Positions 40,037 to 48,449 are shown, counted from the first letter of the stretch. The stretch is DNA of 64,000 bases from Bradyrhizobium sp. C9 (GCF_002532045.1 NZ_NWTG01000025.1:44731-108730); one strand, 5' to 3'. A program made the numbers and translations. The notes: generated by a model not told the origin, from the letters alone.

Positions 40037-40175
40037 GGGCCCACCTTACGGCCCTAGTGCGCAGCAAATTGCAAGCCGTGAATTGTGCCAATGGGGTATG
40101 CAAGCGCACGACCTTGCATACCACGGCCGACCGCACGAGCAGCGCCGGCTGCCTCAAACCGCGATCTGCGATCCC

Positions 40176-40712
40176 TTACGCGCAGAGATCGTAGGAATCC
40201 TCGACCACGTAGGGGCCGCCGCCTGTCGACGCGCGCGACGAGAACAGCACGAAGCGGTCCGCCATGAAGCTGCGGCTCGGGAAGTAGCCGCGCACCGACA
40301 GATAATCCGCGACGTCCTGGCTCGATGCGTCATGCAGACGCGCGAGCGTGACATGGGGCGTGAATTTCCTGCCCTCGGGATTGAGCCCCATCCGCTGCAT
40401 CATCCGCTCGAGCTCGGCCTGCAATTCGATCAGCGGCCGGCTGGGCTCGACGGCGGCAACCACCGCGCGCGGCTTGCGTCCGCCGAAGCTCGACAGGCCC
40501 TGCAATTTGACCTCGAACGGCTTTCGGTTCACCCGAAACAGCATCGTCGCGATCTCGTTGGCCCAGAGGCCATCGATGTCGCCGATGAAGCGCAGAGTGA
40601 CGTGATAATTTTCGGGATCGATCCAGCGTGCGCCGGGAAGGCCGCCACGCAAATTGGAAAGTGTCTGGCCGATCTCGGCCGGAATTTCCAGTCCAGTGAA
40701 GAGACGCGGCAT
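40176..40712 (-). CDS. thpR: RNA 2',3'-cyclic phosphodiesterase ThpR (LigT-like)
   Basis: A 178-residue 2H phosphoesterase that opens 2',3'-cyclic phosphate RNA ends. The two catalytic H-x-T-x motifs are present: 'YHVTLRFIG' (about residue 40) and 'FTPHVTLARL' (about 128). ATG 40712 starts 'MPRLFTGLEIP', the family start. It stands alone between zapE and the arylesterase. Confidence 0.93.
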   Translation of the reverse strand: MPRLFTGLEIPAEIGQTLSNLRGGLPGARWIDPENYHVTLRFIGDIDGLWANEIATMLFRVNRKPFEVKLQGLSSFGGRKPRAVVAAVEPSRPLIELQAELERMMQRMGLNPEGRKFTPHVTLARLHDASSQDVADYLSVRGYFPSRSFMADRFVLFSSRASTGGGPYVVEDSYDLCA

Positions 40713-40877
40713 CGCATTAATCCTCGATGCTTGGCGCGGGTTTTGGGAGCCCGCCCCTGTAACAGCCCGGTGACGAATCACCGATGCCTATTTGTACCCG
40801 AGATATGTGACTCTGCGAAGCATGACCCGTTAACAGCTCGTAAACCTACGGACACGACACGGCGCGCTGCCTGCGTT

Positions 40878-41606
40878 TCAACTGCGTTGCCCTGATATTG
40901 CGCCGAGAAATGCCTCCACTGTGGGCAGCATGTTCTTGACGACGATGTCCACACCTTCCGCCGTCGGATGCATGCCGTCGGCCTGATTGAGCTTGGCATC
41001 GCCAGCAACGCCATCGAGGAAGAACGGATAGAGCGGCACGCCGAGCGATTTCGACAGATCCGGATAGATCGCGTTGAACTTCGCTGCATACTCACTGCCA
41101 TAGTTCGGCGGCGCGAGCATGCCGCACAAGAGCACGGCGATCTTGCGCGCCTGCAACTTTGTGATGATGTCGGTGAGCGCGGCACGCGTGACCGCGGGAT
41201 CGATGCCGCGCAGGGCATCGTTGGCGCCGAGCTCGACGATCACGGCGGCAGTTCCTTCAGCCACCGACCAGTCGAGCCGCTCGCGCCCCCCTGAGGCGGT
41301 GTCGCCGGACACCCCGGCATTGGTCATCTCGACCTTTATCCCTTTGTCTTCCAAGGCTTTTTGTAGCCGAACCGGAAATGCCGCCCCGGCCGGAAGGCCG
41401 TAACCGGCGCTCAGGGAATCGCCCAGAACCACCATTTTGATCGGTTTCGCCGAACCTTGCGCCAGGCCATCCTGCGGTCCTTTCTCAGATCCCGGCGTCT
41501 GCGCGCTTGCCGCCGTCATCAAGCCCATAAGCAACACGAGTATGTGCACGAAGATTCTCAACCGGCCCTCGACCGCAGCAGCGGAAGTGCCATATGACCG
41601 AACCAT
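40878..41606 (-). CDS. Exported SGNH arylesterase / lysophospholipase (TesA-like)
   Basis: A 242-residue GDSL/SGNH hydrolase. The signal segment 'IFVHILVLLMGLMTAASA' precedes the blocks 'VVLGDSLSAGYGL' (block I, nucleophile Ser), 'NAGVSGDTASGG' (II), 'VELGANDALRGI' (III) and 'DGMHPTAEGVDI' (V, Asp and His). It probably cleaves esters of acyl lipids in the periplasm. ATG 41606 shares its bases with the ATG of the divergent ABC gene; ATG 41618 or GTG 41546 are alternatives. Confidence 0.9.
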   Translation of the reverse strand: MVRSYGTSAAAVEGRLRIFVHILVLLMGLMTAASAQTPGSEKGPQDGLAQGSAKPIKMVVLGDSLSAGYGLPAGAAFPVRLQKALEDKGIKVEMTNAGVSGDTASGGRERLDWSVAEGTAAVIVELGANDALRGIDPAVTRAALTDIITKLQARKIAVLLCGMLAPPNYGSEYAAKFNAIYPDLSKSLGVPLYPFFLDGVAGDAKLNQADGMHPTAEGVDIVVKNMLPTVEAFLGAISGQRS

Positions 41607-42324
41607 GGACAGTCTCATCGAATCCTCTTCACTGACCGACGTCGAGCCGGACACCATTGCCGTCAAGAACGTCAATCTCTCGCTCGGCACCGGCGCGGCA
41701 CGGGTCCATATCCTCAAGGATATCAGCCTTCGTGTGGCAGCGGGTGAGGCCATCGGCCTGATCGGCCCGTCGGGTTCGGGCAAGTCGACCTTGCTGATGG
41801 TGATGGCGGGGCTTGAACGTCCTGACAGCGGAGAAGTGGTCGTCGACGGCACCTCGTTCAATGCCCTCGATGAAGATGCGCTGGCGCGCTTCCGCGGACG
41901 CCAGGTCGGCATCGTGTTCCAGTCGTTCCATCTGATCCCGACCATGACGGCGCTGGAGAACGTCGCCGTGCCGCTCGAACTCGCCGGCAATCCCGATGCC
42001 GCCGCGCGCGCCGCGCAGGAGCTGCAATCGGTCGGGCTCGGCGAACGCCTGCATCATTATCCGACGCAGCTTTCCGGCGGCGAACAGCAGCGCGTCGCGA
42101 TCGCGCGCGCGCTCGCGCCCGATCCCGCGATCCTGGTTGCCGACGAGCCGACCGGAAATCTCGACGAGGCCACGGGCAAGCAGATCGTCGACCTGCTGTT
42201 CACCAAGCATGCCGAGCGCGGCATGACGCTGGTGCTGGTGACGCACGACCTCGCGCTCGCACAGCGCTGCGATCGCGTCGTGCGGCTGCGCTCCGGCCGC
42301 ATCGACGGACAATCAACCACATGA
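41605..42324 (+). CDS. ABC transporter ATP-binding protein (LolD/YbbA type)
   Basis: A 239-residue ATPase of the MacB/LolD/YbbA class. Walker A is 'GLIGPSGSGKSTLL', signature 'LSGGEQQRVAIARAL', Walker B 'ILVADEPTGNLDE', and the H loop 'VLVTHDLAL'. It overlaps the permease gene by 4 bases (ATGA). The pair YbbA-YbbP lies next to tesA in E. coli as well, so the conserved context points to a shared role, possibly lipid or lipoprotein handling. Its function is not established. Confidence 0.95.
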   Translation: MDSLIESSSLTDVEPDTIAVKNVNLSLGTGAARVHILKDISLRVAAGEAIGLIGPSGSGKSTLLMVMAGLERPDSGEVVVDGTSFNALDEDALARFRGRQVGIVFQSFHLIPTMTALENVAVPLELAGNPDAAARAAQELQSVGLGERLHHYPTQLSGGEQQRVAIARALAPDPAILVADEPTGNLDEATGKQIVDLLFTKHAERGMTLVLVTHDLALAQRCDRVVRLRSGRIDGQSTT

Positions 42325-44891
42325 GCATTGCGTCCGAAGTCGCGATGCAGGGCCGCGCGTCGTCGCTTGCGTTCCGCTACGCGCTGCGCGAATTGCGCGG
42401 CGGCCTGCGCGGATTCTACGTGTTCATCGCCTGCATCGCGCTCGGCGTGATGGCGATTGCCGGCGTCGGCTCGGTCGCCGCGAGCCTCGGCGACGGCCTG
42501 TCGCGCGAGGGACGCACGCTACTCGGCGGCGATGTCGCATTCTCGCTGATCTCGCGCGAAGCCAAGCCGGAGGAGGTCGCATATCTGCGCACCCGCGGCG
42601 AGGTTTCGGTTGCAGCTACGCTCCGCGCGATGGCCCGCAGCGGCGACGGCAAGCTGGCGTTGGTCGAGCTCAAGGCGGTCGACGGCAAATATCCGATGCT
42701 CGGCGAGCTGACGCTCGAGCCGAGCATGCCGGTCACCGATCTGCTCGCCGAACGCGACGGCGTCTATGGCGCAGCGGCCGACTCGACGCTGCTGGCGCGG
42801 CTCGACCTGAAGCTCGGCGATCGCGTCAGCATCGGCAGCGCGACCTACCAGATCCGCAGCGTGGTGGCGGCCGAGCCCGACAAGCTCGCTGGCGGCGTCG
42901 GCCTCGGTCCGCGCTTCCTGATCTCAGAAGCGAGCCTGCGTGCCACCGATCTGTTGCAGCCGGGCAGCCTGGTGCGCTGGATCTACCGGGTGAAGCTGCC
43001 CGACGGCGCCAACGACGATCGCGCCACCACCGCGTTGATCGACGGCGCACGGGCTGCTGCTCCGGAGGCCGGCTGGGAAGTCCGCAGCCGCAACAACGCC
43101 TCGCCGCAGCTTGAACGCACCATCAACCGCTTCACCCAATTCCTGACCCTGGTCGGCCTCGCCGCGCTCTTGGTCGGCGGCGTCGGCGTCGCCAACGCGG
43201 TGAAGAGCCACATCGACCGGCGCCGCGACGTCATCGCCTCGTTCAAGGCGCTCGGTGCCACCGGCCGCGACGTCTTCACGATCTACTGCACGCAAGTGGT
43301 GGTGCTGGCCGGGATCGGTTCGGTGATCGGGCTGGTGCTCGGCGCCGCGCTGCCTTTCGTCATCGTCGGCCTGTTCGGCAAGGTGCTGCCGCTGCCGGTT
43401 GTGCCGGCGCTGCATCCCGACGAGCTCGCGCTCTCGTTCCTCTACGGCCAGCTGACCGCGCTGGCGTTCGGGCTGTGGCCGCTCGGCCGGGTCCACGACG
43501 TGCCGGTCGCCGCACTGTTCCGCGAGACCGTCGCCAGCGAGTGGCATCGCCCACGCTGGAGCTATCTCGCATTGATGGCGGTAGTGGTCGCGCTCCTGAT
43601 CGGGGTTGCGATCGGGCTCGCCTATGACAAGCGGGTGGCTGCGGTGTTCGTCGCCTCGTCGATCGCGGTGTTCCTGCTGCTGCGCGGGATCGCCGAAATC
43701 CTGATGGCGGTGGCGCGGCGGCTGCCGCGCAGCCGCATGACCATGCTGCGGCTCGCCATCGCCAACATCCACCGGCCGGGCGCGCTGACGCCGTCGGTGG
43801 TGCTGTCGCTGGGCCTTGGCCTCGCCGTGCTCGTCACCATCACCCAGATCGACGGCAATCTGCGCCGGCAATTCCTGGCCGCATTGCCGGAACGGGCGCC
43901 GTCGTTCTTCTTCATCGACATCCCCTCCACCGAGGCCGATCGCTTCGCCGCCTTCCTGGCGCAGATCGCCGCCGGCTCGACCGTCGAGGACGTGCCGATG
44001 CTGCGCGGGCGCATCGTCGCCGCGCGCGGCGTCAAGGCCGACCAGCTCAAGCCGTCGGTCGATTCAGAGTGGGTGCTGCAAAGCGACCGCGGTCTGACCT
44101 ACACCGGCGAAATTCCCAAGGGCTCGAAGATCGTCGAGGGCGAATGGTGGGGGCCGGACTACAGCGGACCGCCGCTGGTCTCGATGGAGAAGAAGATCGC
44201 CGACGGCCTGTCGTTGAAGATCGGCGACGAGATCGTGGTCAACGTGCTCGGCCGCGATGTGCCGGCGAAGATCGCCAACCTGCGCAACATCGACTGGCAG
44301 GGCCTCGGCATCAACTTCGTGCTGGTGTTCTCGCCGAATGCCTTCAAGGGCGCCCCGCATAGCCACGTCGCGACCCTGACGGAACCCCATGGTGGCGCCG
44401 CCGATGATGCGCGCATCATCAAGCAGGTCGCCGACGCGTTCCCGATGGTGACCAGCGTCCGGGTCCGCGAGGCGCTGGAGACGGTTGGCACCGTCGTCAG
44501 CAATCTGGTGCTGGCGATCCGCGGCGCCAGCGCCGTGACGCTGATCTCGGCGATCCTGGTGCTGGGCGGCGCGCTTGCCGCCGGGCATCGCCACCGCGTC
44601 TATGATGCCGTGATCCTCAAGACGCTCGGCGCCACCCGGGTGCGATTGCTCGGCGCCTACGCGCTGGAGTACCTGATGATCGGCTTTGCAACCGCCATCT
44701 TCGGGGTGATCGCCGGTTCGGTCGCGGCCTGGCTGATCGTGACGCGGCTGATGACGCTGAGTTTCATCTGGCAGGCCGGCAGCGCCGCGCTGGTGGTGGT
44801 CGCCGCGCTGGTCGTCACCGTCGGATTGGGGCTGGCGGGAACGCTGCTCGCGCTGAACCAGAAGCCGGCCTCAGTGTTGCGGAATTTGTGA
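42321..44891 (+). CDS. ABC transporter permease, FtsX family (YbbP-like)
   Basis: An 856-residue inner-membrane permease with two FtsX-type modules. An N-terminal membrane helix ('FYVFIACIALGVMAIAGVGSVAASL') is followed by a large periplasmic domain, a first group of helices (about residues 270-480), a second periplasmic region (about 510-720) and a final helix group ('AVTLISAILVLGGALAAGH', 'LIVTRLMTLSFIWQAG'). Length matches YbbP. It is translationally coupled to the ATPase upstream. The cargo is not known. Confidence 0.93.
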   Translation: MSIASEVAMQGRASSLAFRYALRELRGGLRGFYVFIACIALGVMAIAGVGSVAASLGDGLSREGRTLLGGDVAFSLISREAKPEEVAYLRTRGEVSVAATLRAMARSGDGKLALVELKAVDGKYPMLGELTLEPSMPVTDLLAERDGVYGAAADSTLLARLDLKLGDRVSIGSATYQIRSVVAAEPDKLAGGVGLGPRFLISEASLRATDLLQPGSLVRWIYRVKLPDGANDDRATTALIDGARAAAPEAGWEVRSRNNASPQLERTINRFTQFLTLVGLAALLVGGVGVANAVKSHIDRRRDVIASFKALGATGRDVFTIYCTQVVVLAGIGSVIGLVLGAALPFVIVGLFGKVLPLPVVPALHPDELALSFLYGQLTALAFGLWPLGRVHDVPVAALFRETVASEWHRPRWSYLALMAVVVALLIGVAIGLAYDKRVAAVFVASSIAVFLLLRGIAEILMAVARRLPRSRMTMLRLAIANIHRPGALTPSVVLSLGLGLAVLVTITQIDGNLRRQFLAALPERAPSFFFIDIPSTEADRFAAFLAQIAAGSTVEDVPMLRGRIVAARGVKADQLKPSVDSEWVLQSDRGLTYTGEIPKGSKIVEGEWWGPDYSGPPLVSMEKKIADGLSLKIGDEIVVNVLGRDVPAKIANLRNIDWQGLGINFVLVFSPNAFKGAPHSHVATLTEPHGGAADDARIIKQVADAFPMVTSVRVREALETVGTVVSNLVLAIRGASAVTLISAILVLGGALAAGHRHRVYDAVILKTLGATRVRLLGAYALEYLMIGFATAIFGVIAGSVAAWLIVTRLMTLSFIWQAGSAALVVVAALVVTVGLGLAGTLLALNQKPASVLRNL

Positions 44892-44901
44892 CAATTTGTA
44901 G

Positions 44902-44919
44902 CGGCGGCAGCGCCGTTTT
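44902..44919 (+). terminator. Weak terminator after the ABC permease
   Basis: A 5-base stem cggcg-gcag-cgccg followed by tttt, 10 bases after the permease stop. Confidence 0.4.
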
Positions 44920-45071
44920 GCCTGTAAATGCTAGGCCAGAGCGACATTCGGCCGCGCGTGGAAGCTTGCGTCGGATGTGTTAATTTCCCACATACCACTC
45001 GGGTCGGATAGTCGGTTTGAATGACACGCAATTAATGTTCCGCAAACCGAGCCATCTGAGATAGATTTAGA

Positions 45072-45103
45072 ACCGGCGCCGCAAATCCCTTGCGCTCCAC
45101 CGG
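45072..45103 (+). promoter_or_regulatory. Leader hairpin before the BI-1 gene (possible ybhL-type RNA motif)
   Basis: ccgg (45073-45076) pairs with ccgg (45100-45103), and gcaa (45081-45084) with ttgc (45090-45093) around atccc. It ends 22 bases before the start codon of a YbhL-type gene. An RNA motif called ybhL is known upstream of this gene family in alphaproteobacteria; I cannot confirm its consensus here. Confidence 0.35.
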
Positions 45104-45125
45104 GACCAACCACGGGAATTCGACC

Positions 45126-45917
45126 ATGTCGGACCTAGACCGCAACTACGCTTCTCCTTTCGGCCGGGCCGCCGGGCGCATTGACGCTGCGGCCGTCGAC
45201 GCCGGTCTGCGCGCCTACATGCTGCGCATCTACAACTACATGAGCATCGGCCTCGCCATCACCGGCCTTGCCGCGCTCGGTGTCTACATGGGCGCGGTGA
45301 CCACTGATCAGTCCGCCGCCGTTGCCAAGTTCGGCAATGCCTATCTGACGCAGTTCGGCTACGCGATGTTCGTGAGCCCGCTGAAGTGGCTGTTCATCCT
45401 CGCCCCTCTGGCGATGGTGTTCGTCATCTCGGCCGGCATCAACCGCCTGCAGCCTGCGACCGCCCAGCTCTTGTTCTGGGTGTTCTCGGCGCTGATGGGC
45501 CTGTCGCTGTCGTCGATCTTCCTGGTGTACACGCACACCTCGATCGTGCGCGTGTTCTTCATCACCGCGGCGACGTTCGGTGCGCTGAGCCTCTACGGCT
45601 ACACCACCAAGCGTGACATGAGCGGCATGGGCTCGTTCCTGTTCATGGGCCTGATCGGCATCATCATCGCGAGCCTGGTCAACCTGTTCCTGGCGAGCTC
45701 GGCGCTGCAGTTCATCGTCTCGGTGGTCGGCGTGCTGGTATTCGCGGGCCTCACCGCCTGGGACACCCAGCGGCTGAAGAACGACTACATCTACGGCTAC
45801 GCCTCGCAGGGTGGCGTGGCGGCAGAGCGTGCGGCAATCACTGGTGCGCTGTCGCTCTACCTGAACTTCATCAACCTGTTCACGCTGCTGCTGCAGCTGC
45901 TCGGCCAGCGCGACTAA
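45126..45917 (+). CDS. Bax inhibitor-1 / YccA family membrane protein (YbhL-like)
   Basis: A 263-residue BI-1 family integral membrane protein with seven or so hydrophobic segments, for example 'YMSIGLAITGLAALGVYMGAV', 'WLFILAPLAMVFVISAGI' and 'FIVSVVGVLVFAGLTAWDTQRLK'. The terminal 'AWDTQRLKNDY' is the family motif with conserved Asp. Family members are linked to calcium leak or membrane protein quality control. ATG 45126 precedes 'SDLDRNYASPFGR', common in rhizobial homologues. A strong terminator follows. Confidence 0.93.
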   Translation: MSDLDRNYASPFGRAAGRIDAAAVDAGLRAYMLRIYNYMSIGLAITGLAALGVYMGAVTTDQSAAVAKFGNAYLTQFGYAMFVSPLKWLFILAPLAMVFVISAGINRLQPATAQLLFWVFSALMGLSLSSIFLVYTHTSIVRVFFITAATFGALSLYGYTTKRDMSGMGSFLFMGLIGIIIASLVNLFLASSALQFIVSVVGVLVFAGLTAWDTQRLKNDYIYGYASQGGVAAERAAITGALSLYLNFINLFTLLLQLLGQRD

Positions 45918-45943
45918 GCGCCTCGAGCCAACCGATCGACCAA

Positions 45944-45976
45944 AGCCCCGGCCTTGCGGCCGGGGCTTTTCTTTTG
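45944..45976 (+). terminator. Rho-independent terminator after the BI-1 gene
   Basis: Ten-base perfect arms agccccggcc (45944-45953) and ggccggggct (45958-45967) with loop ttgc, then tttcttttg. Confidence 0.9.
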
Positions 45977-46001
45977 CGCAGGGCAAAAATACGCTTGCGG
46001 C

Positions 46002-46547
46002 ATGTCCAACCCTGCGCCGCCCGATCCGGAAATCAGGCCCACCGTCGAGGCGGACCTGCCCGCCATCACCGCGATCTATGAGCATGCGGTGCGCTTCGGC
46101 ACCGCGACCTTCGAGCTGATCCCGCCCGACCCTGCGGAGATGACCCGCCGCTACCGGGCGCTGACCGATGGCGGCTTCCCCTATTTCGTAGCAAGGCTAG
46201 ACGGCCGCGTCGCAGGCTATGCCTATGCCGGCCCCTACCGGCCGCGGCCGGCCTATCGTTTCACGGTCGAGAACTCGGTCTATCTCGACCCTGCGATCCA
46301 TCGCCGCGGCATCGGCCTCAAGCTGATGGAGCGCCTGATCGCCGAATGCGACGGACGCGGCTTCCGGCAGATGATCGCGGTGATCGGGGACCAGGCCAAT
46401 GCCGGCTCGATCGGGCTGCACCGCCGCTGCGGCTTTCAGATGATCGGGACGCTCCCGAATGTCGGCCTGAAATTCGGCCGCTGGCTCGACACCGTGCTGA
46501 TGCAGCGCGCGCTCGGCGAAGGTGCGGCGACGGTGCCGGCGGATTAG
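46002..46547 (+). CDS. GNAT acetyltransferase (phosphinothricin acetyltransferase-like)
   Basis: A 181-residue GNAT enzyme of the Pat/Bar-like or MnaT group, which acetylates amino groups of amino-acid-like compounds such as methionine sulfone or phosphinothricin. Family features: 'ADLPAITAIYEHAVRFGTATFE', 'PYFVARLDGRVAGYAYAG', 'SVYLDPAIHRRGIGLKLMERL' with the acetyl-CoA loop, and 'GLHRRCGFQMIGTLPNVGLKF'. ATG 46002 is used because upstream in-frame codons lie in the preceding terminator. Confidence 0.9.
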   Translation: MSNPAPPDPEIRPTVEADLPAITAIYEHAVRFGTATFELIPPDPAEMTRRYRALTDGGFPYFVARLDGRVAGYAYAGPYRPRPAYRFTVENSVYLDPAIHRRGIGLKLMERLIAECDGRGFRQMIAVIGDQANAGSIGLHRRCGFQMIGTLPNVGLKFGRWLDTVLMQRALGEGAATVPAD

Positions 46548-46555
46548 ACGGGATT

Positions 46556-46645
46556 CGTAGCCCGGATGAAGCGCAGCGCAATCCGGGACAAGTCCATCCG
46601 CGGGCTCGGCGGCCCCGGATTTCGCTTCGCTTCATCCGGGCTACG
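46556..46645. repeat. REPIN bounded by GTAG and CTAC
   Basis: Outer arms of 18 bases, cgtagcccggatgaagcg (46556-46573) and its perfect inverse (46628-46645), enclose a second pair of palindromic cores (gcaatccggg / ccccggatttcgc). The GTAG at the base of the arm matches the tetranucleotide that RAYT transposases recognise next to REP sequences. Confidence 0.75.
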
Positions 46646-46662
46646 GCAGTGAATCTGCCCGC

Positions 46663-47034
46663 CTACACCAGCGACAGCTTGCGATCGATCACGAACAGCA
46701 CCCGTTCGAGTTCGTGGCCGCGGCGCAGGATCAGGCCGGTCGCCGAAATCACGCTGTACATGCCCTGCTTGCGCGCCAGCCGGGGATCCTTCTCGATGCG
46801 GTAGATCGGCACTTCGGATGCGCGCCGGAACACCGAGAACACGGCGCGGTCCTTGAGGAAGTCGATCGCATAGTCGCGCCACTCGCCGTCGGCGACCATG
46901 CGGCCGTAGAGATTGAGAATGCGGTTGAGCTCAAGTCGATTGAATGTCACGCGGTTGGGCTGAACGGTCGCGGCGGCGGGACGCGCCGCGGCACGATTCC
47001 CACTCGGATCAGTGTCCTCCGAGATCAAACTCAT
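46663..47034 (-). CDS. DUF2794 domain protein
   Basis: A 123-residue protein of the DUF2794 family, function unknown, typical of alphaproteobacteria. Conserved blocks: 'VTFNRLELNRILNLYGRMVA', 'EWRDYAIDFLKDRAVFSVFRR' and 'PLYRIEKDPRLARKQG'-like 'PIYRIEKDPRLARKQG'. No signal or membrane segment. ATG 47034 is chosen; the N-terminal 40 residues are Ala/Arg-rich and poorly conserved. It transcribes towards the REPIN. Confidence 0.85.
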   Translation of the reverse strand: MSLISEDTDPSGNRAAARPAAATVQPNRVTFNRLELNRILNLYGRMVADGEWRDYAIDFLKDRAVFSVFRRASEVPIYRIEKDPRLARKQGMYSVISATGLILRRGHELERVLFVIDRKLSLV

Positions 47035-47269
47035 CGAGCGCCTCCTGTCATCCCGGTGACGATCGGGTTCCGAAGGCCGGTGCCCCCACTTCGGGATCGT
47101 CACGTGAGTGACATGATTGCGCTAAGCGCAGGACGCCGCAAGGGGCCATTCGCAACGCAACCAGCCCTTAACCACGGTCAGGCGCGACGGATTGTCCGGA
47201 AAACCGAAGAGTCACGGGAACGTTAGAGGAATCATATTGCTGCCCCACTTCCGCCCATCGCCCGCCCCG

Positions 47270-47422
47270 CTGCCCTGCGAAAAGAAAAACCTGCGTTGGC
47301 CCGGTCCTTTCGGTTCCGGATTCCTCAGCCCCCAGCCCCCCGGGGCCGTCGGGATCGGGCCTGTTCGCAGGGGAATCAAATCCCAAACACTGGGCCAACG
47401 AAAGTTGGTCCTTTTTGTTTTT
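47270..47422 (+). ncRNA. Candidate terminator-bounded small RNA
   Basis: A stretch with several long-range complementary segments ending in a textbook terminator, with no protein gene upstream on this strand before 46547. I see ttggccc...gggccaa closing a 100-base hairpin-like fold, gattcc (47319-47324) with ggaatc (47372-47377) inside it, and an alternative ccctgcgaa...ttcgcaggg pairing. It does not look like 6S, SRP, RNase P or tmRNA. The 5' end is a guess. Confidence 0.4.
47392..47422 (+). terminator. Orphan Rho-independent terminator
   Basis: gggccaac (47392-47399), GAAA loop, gttggtcc (47404-47411, one G-T pair), then tttttgttttt. It is on the + strand in a spacer flanked by - strand genes, so it serves no annotated gene. 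Confidence 0.75.
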
Positions 47423-47579
47423 GGGGCCCTGTTCGACCGCGCGCGATCGAGACCCGCACGAAGCCTCGGCGCTTTCCTTTCAGCAAATCACTGGATGCAC
47501 GCTTGCCGCTGCGCGGAGCCGCACGACGACATGCGTGCGGCCCAACGACGCGACTGACGCCCGCGAGCGCTGCGGAGTG

Positions 47580-48341
47580 CTAATGAAGCGAGGTGAATGC
47601 GGCGCCCAGCATCGGGCCCGGCTTGTCGCGGTTGCCGTCCTGGACGTAGACGGCCGCGGCATCGACGCCATCGCGCGTGATGTTCTCCAGCGGCACGGTC
47701 CAGCTCCCGGACGAGCCGTTCCAGTCACCGACCTTCAGGAGATTGCGCACCACGTTGTGGTACGTGATCTCGCGGCCGCGGTTCTCGCCGCGCGCGATCG
47801 AGATCGGCACCGACTTCGAGATCGAGCAGATCCAGACTTCGCCGCGCGACACCGCGGGCGATTTCGATGCGGCGACCGACACGTTGATCTGCTTGCCGGT
47901 GAGAGTCATCGTCACCGGCACCGACATCACGCTGCCGCTCTTCTCGGTATCCTTGATCGCGCTTTCGATGCTGGCGCGGTCGCTGCCGATCACATGGGCG
48001 GAGCCGTTGATCACGGCCTGCGGCGTGTAGACGTCGCGGTCGCCGCGCATGTGCGAGTAGGCTTTCTGGCGCGCGCTGAAGCGGGAATCGGCCAGCGTGT
48101 CCTTCCAGCCGAGATAATCCCAATAGTCGATCGGCATGCTGAGCGCGATGACGTTGGGGTCCTTCGCGAGGTCGCCGATGATCTTGTCCGCGGGCGGACA
48201 GGACGAGCATCCCTGCGAGGTGAAGAGTTCGACGACAGCACGCGGGTCGGCGTGAGCGGGGCGGATGATTGCGACGATCGCGCAGAAACCGAGGGCGCTG
48301 GACCATCGCGAGATAGAATTATAGGCCATCATCGCTGTCAT
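47580..48341 (-). CDS. Exported DUF1223 thioredoxin-like protein
   Basis: A 253-residue DUF1223 protein. The N-terminal signal peptide ('SALGFCAIVAIIRPAHA') precedes a thioredoxin-like fold with the C-x-x-C motif in 'VVELFTSQGCSSCPPADKI', followed by 'IALSMPIDYWDYLGWKDTLA' and 'YTPQAVINGSAHVIGSDRAS', all characteristic of the family. It is probably periplasmic and redox active; the partner is unknown. ATG 48341 or 48329 could be the start. Confidence 0.9.
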   Translation of the reverse strand: MTAMMAYNSISRWSSALGFCAIVAIIRPAHADPRAVVELFTSQGCSSCPPADKIIGDLAKDPNVIALSMPIDYWDYLGWKDTLADSRFSARQKAYSHMRGDRDVYTPQAVINGSAHVIGSDRASIESAIKDTEKSGSVMSVPVTMTLTGKQINVSVAASKSPAVSRGEVWICSISKSVPISIARGENRGREITYHNVVRNLLKVGDWNGSSGSWTVPLENITRDGVDAAAVYVQDGNRDKPGPMLGAAFTSLH

Positions 48342-48429
48342 ACTGCGAACCAGTCGTGATGATTTCTATCCGTAATTGTACGGAGCATGAAGTTGTCCCT
48401 TGAACTTGCGTGCCCCAAAACGCGAGAAA

Positions 48430-48449
48430 GCGGCCCTGTCATAGGCCGC
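48430..48449 (-). terminator. Terminator-like hairpin after acnA
   Basis: gcggcc and ggccgc pair around an 8-base loop (48430-48435 with 48444-48449), with T-rich sequence on both sides, downstream of the acnA stop. It could work in both directions. Confidence 0.5.

Larger units (their letters stand above)
47035..47579. other. 545-base intergenic region with a candidate structured RNA
   Basis: No protein gene is convincing. It contains paired segments ccctgcgaa (47273-47281) with ttcgcaggg (47364-47372), ttggccc (47296-47302) with gggccaa (47392-47398), a strong + strand terminator (47392-47422), and near the right end a hairpin gccgcacg/cgtgcggc (47518-47541) close to the DUF1223 gene end. 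The promoter for the DUF2794 gene must lie at its left edge. Confidence 0.6.

Noticed and set aside
47217..47245. A GGAAC motif considered as an EcfG-type -35 box for the candidate RNA
   Set aside because: No CGTT-like -10 element lies at 16-17 bases, so the promoter was not called.
47270..47422. 6S, SRP (4.5S), RNase P or tmRNA identity for the structured spacer
   Set aside because: The SRP GGAAGGAAGCAGCC-type loop, RNase P GAGGAAAGTCC motif and tmRNA tRNA-like ends are absent; 6S cannot be excluded by eye but the loop structure does not clearly fit.
47192..47583. Short + strand reading frames in the 545-base spacer
   Set aside because: They lack ribosome sites and conserved features, run through the candidate RNA and its terminator, and have no typical codon bias.
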